The notes below the pieces were generated by a model that did no database searches, had not been told where the DNA came from, and saw only the letters and a list, made by a program, of their open reading frames with translations. A stretch of 7,860 nt of DNA from Gemmatimonadota bacterium. Its GTDB lineage: Bacteria; Latescibacterota; UBA2968; UBA8231. The stretch spans positions 1 through 7,860 of the forward strand of contig JAPOYQ010000887.1 of the NCBI GenBank assembly GCA_026706505.1, written 5' to 3'. Positions 6,139 to 7,860 of this stretch are shown here, one piece after another. Made by a program: the position numbers and the translations under genes. The first letter of the stretch is position 1, and each line of letters opens with the position of its first letter.

Positions 6139-7647
6139 TCAATTTTTGCGGGCTGCGGCTAGCGTTAGCGCGAGGGCGCAGAGCAGGAGCGGCCAGTCCC
6201 CCCAGCGCGTGTAGATCGTCTGTCCACGGTGCAAAGGCACGTCTATAGCAAAGCCTACGGTGGTAAAAAGCGGCGTGCGATGGGCTATGCGTCCGTTCGG
6301 TTCGATTAAACCGGAAATGCCGGTATTGGCGGCGCGGACTACGGCTCGCCCGCTTTCTACGGCTCGCAGGACAGCTTGCGCAAAGTGTTGGTGTGGAGCC
6401 GCGGTGGTGCCAAACCAAGCGTCGTTGGTGGTGTTGATCAGAAAGTCCGGGTCTTGGGCCATCAGCGCGCGGGTAATTTCCGGAAAGATAGACTCGTAGC
6501 AGATAAAGACCCCGAACGAAGTATCGCTGCGTGGCAACCGCAGTACTTTGTGTCTTTCCCCGTGGGCGAAGATGCCGCTTTCTGCCGTAAGTCCTCCCAA
6601 ATACTGAAAGATGGATGGGAAGGGCAAAAACTCGCCAAAAGGCACCAAGTGCACTTTGTCGGCGTAATCGACTACTTCTCCTTGAGCGTCGAGCAGGAAG
6701 GCCCGGTTGTAGACTGGAGCTGTGCGGTTTTGCGAATCGCCCTTGAGGCTGCCGACTAACATGGGCGTATCTAGCTCCGGCGCTAAGGCGGTTATCGAAT
6801 CGACATAAGCTGAGTATAAGGGGTCGCCAAAATAGAGCGGCAGAGCCGTCTCGGGGTAGATGATCAGCGCAGGTTTTTCCGCAGCCGCCAAGTCCCGGGT
6901 AAGTGCGGCGTAGTGCCGAGCCGTCCAGGCCTGCCGATTCTCCTTCCACTTGCGGTCTTGGGGGATATTGCCTTGGACCACGCCGACCTTCAGGGTGGCA
7001 GGTGGCGGATTCGGCACGTCGTGCAGCCGATGGAGGCCCCATAGATGAACGGAGATCACTAGGAAAAGAGGCAGGCTCAGATAAGAGATGAAGGCGCGGT
7101 GCGAGAGGGCCTGAGCCAATGCGGCATTGAATAGGACGATGAGAAAACTCAGGCCGTAGACGCCGGTTATGGTAGCCCATTGTAAAAAGGGCAGGTTGAG
7201 GTACTGCGAGTCGCCCAGTAGCTGCCAGGGAAAGCCGCTCAACATCCAGTTTTGCGCCCACTCCAAAAGGACCCAGACGCCGGCTGCCGACCAGGCAAAG
7301 AGCGGGGAGGAAAAGTTTAGGCGGCGGCACACCGCAATAAAACAGGCCAGGTACAAGGCCATGTATAAAATGAGCAGCGCGTTCGTCGCTGCGGCGGTCG
7401 CCAAGGAGAGGGCACCATATAATTGCAGAGTCTCGGTGATCCAGTAGGTGCGTCCGGTGGTCCAGGCGAGGCCAGCGACCATCCCAAGGGCGAAGTGGTT
7501 TTGGGCGGGCAGCCAGTGCCGTGCCAAAAAAAGCGGCAGCAGGCAAATCCAAGCGAGGTAATACTGATCGAATTTGGGGATGCTAACTACGAAGAGCAGG
7601 CCCGAGAGTAAGGCCGGAGCCAGCAGAGGAAAGAGCCGCTGCTGCAA
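6139..7647 (-). CDS. lnt: Apolipoprotein N-acyltransferase
   Basis: The product is 502 residues (family about 500). It transfers the third acyl chain from phospholipid to the N-terminal cysteine of diacylated lipoproteins at the inner membrane, the last step of lipoprotein maturation. The N-terminal ~205 residues are hydrophobic, with several membrane segments; the rest is a periplasmic nitrilase domain starting LKVGVVQGNIPQDRKW (219-234). The catalytic triad is visible: E266 in IYPETALP, K331 in DKVHLVPFGEF and C383 in FICYESIFPE. NTTNDAWFG (405-413) is the usual substrate-site loop. The start is TTG 7645-7647, with GAGG 8 nt before it, one base after the stop of the upstream sigma-like gene. 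The next in-frame ATG would remove the first membrane segment. An overlapping 525-residue reading frame on the same strand is arginine/serine-rich shadow. Confidence 0.95.
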   Translation of the reverse strand: MQQRLFPLLAPALLSGLLFVVSIPKFDQYYLAWICLLPLFLARHWLPAQNHFALGMVAGLAWTTGRTYWITETLQLYGALSLATAAATNALLILYMALYLACFIAVCRRLNFSSPLFAWSAAGVWVLLEWAQNWMLSGFPWQLLGDSQYLNLPFLQWATITGVYGLSFLIVLFNAALAQALSHRAFISYLSLPLFLVISVHLWGLHRLHDVPNPPPATLKVGVVQGNIPQDRKWKENRQAWTARHYAALTRDLAAAEKPALIIYPETALPLYFGDPLYSAYVDSITALAPELDTPMLVGSLKGDSQNRTAPVYNRAFLLDAQGEVVDYADKVHLVPFGEFLPFPSIFQYLGGLTAESGIFAHGERHKVLRLPRSDTSFGVFICYESIFPEITRALMAQDPDFLINTTNDAWFGTTAAPHQHFAQAVLRAVESGRAVVRAANTGISGLIEPNGRIAHRTPLFTTVGFAIDVPLHRGQTIYTRWGDWPLLLCALALTLAAARKN

Positions 7648-7648
7648 T

Positions 7649-7860
7649 TTAGACGCCTCGATGCCAATCCTCGAGCCCTTGGCGCAATTTTTCTAACCCG
7701 CTCTGTTCGAGCGCAGCCATTGCGTCGCGAGAAAGGCCCAAGCGCGACGCGACTTGGCCGGGCGATTTTTTGTACTGATAGCGAAGCTGAATAACGCGCA
7801 TCTCGTCGTCGGAAAGGGCTTGTAGGGCGCGGGGGACGAGTTGGCGCAACTCTTGGGCTT
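7649..7860 (-). CDS. Sigma-70 region 4-like helix-turn-helix protein (3' part only)
   Basis: The C-terminal ~69 residues of a gene whose start lies beyond the window; the frame is open to base 7860, so the TTG at 7849 need not be the start. The sequence ALSDDEMRVIQLRYQYKKSPGQVASRLGLSRDAMAALEQSGLEKLRQGL follows the pattern of sigma-70 region 4 (also LuxR/ECF-type HTH), the -35 element-binding helix-turn-helix: a leading helix ending in IQLRY, a first HTH helix GQVASRLG, a turn, and the recognition helix SRDAMAALEQSGLEKL. It is most likely the end of an ECF-type sigma factor or a related regulator; the region 2 part that would prove this is outside the window. Its stop is one base from the lnt start, so the two form an operon. 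Regulation of lnt by this protein is not implied by the sequence. Confidence 0.7.
   Translation of the reverse strand, partial: AQELRQLVPRALQALSDDEMRVIQLRYQYKKSPGQVASRLGLSRDAMAALEQSGLEKLRQGLEDWHRGV
7656..7659 (-). promoter_or_regulatory. Ribosome binding site for the TTG start of lnt
   Basis: Reading the minus strand, GAGG lies 8 nt before TTG 7647 and within the last codons of the upstream gene. It supports the TTG start of lnt and coupled translation across the TAA-A-TTG junction. Confidence 0.5.

Noticed and set aside
6155..6180. Possible hairpin GCTA-N4-TAGC as a terminator for the plus-strand block
   Set aside because: The stem is only 4 bp, there is no following T-run and it lies within lnt coding sequence.
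5975..7552. A 525-codon open frame on the minus strand, longer than lnt itself
   Set aside because: It overlaps lnt in another frame and also runs into the dioxygenase gene. The product is arginine, serine and proline rich with no recognisable domain, whereas lnt shows its full catalytic triad.
1..7860. Defence system, CRISPR array, transposase, integrase or tRNA
   Set aside because: No such genes, direct-repeat arrays, terminal inverted repeats or cloverleaf sequences were seen on either strand.

Overview
The window is a densely packed, GC-rich (about 60% by eye) bacterial segment. It has almost no intergenic DNA, no RNA gene, no mobile element and no CRISPR array. An apolipoprotein N-acyltransferase gene implies a bacterium with lipoproteins in a diderm (Gram-negative-type) envelope. 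The mix of a sugar isomerase/epimerase, Gfo/Idh/MocA oxidoreductase, phytanoyl-CoA-type dioxygenase and several cupins resembles the gene content of uncultured lineages such as Poribacteria or Latescibacterota. That taxonomic hint is a weak inference.

Positions 1-6136 are a single plus-strand block of nine genes, probably one transcription unit. In order: the 3' end of a TIM-barrel sugar phosphate isomerase/epimerase; a bicupin with a degenerate second domain; a 74-residue protein of unknown function; an alkyltransferase-like (ATL) DNA-repair protein with Trp in place of the catalytic Cys; a DinF-type MATE exporter starting at TTG; a KdgF-like single-domain cupin; a DapA/KDG-aldolase-superfamily lyase or dehydratase; a Gfo/Idh/MocA dehydrogenase; and a PhyH-family Fe(II)/2-oxoglutarate dioxygenase. 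Gaps run from 18 nt down to overlaps of 4 and 26 nt, so translational coupling is likely.

Positions 6139-7860 are read from the minus strand: the 3' end of a sigma-70 region 4-like protein, then lnt starting one base after its stop. The two blocks converge with only 2 nt between the stop codons at 6136 and 6139.

Functionally, the isomerase, KdgF-like cupin, DapA-family enzyme and Gfo/Idh dehydrogenase fit an intracellular route for an uncommon sugar or sugar acid, possibly an unsaturated uronate. The dioxygenase and bicupin are accessories of unknown substrate. The small-ORF, ATL and MATE trio sits in the middle as a possible damage/toxicity-response module. The pathway assignment is inferred from family membership and gene order only.
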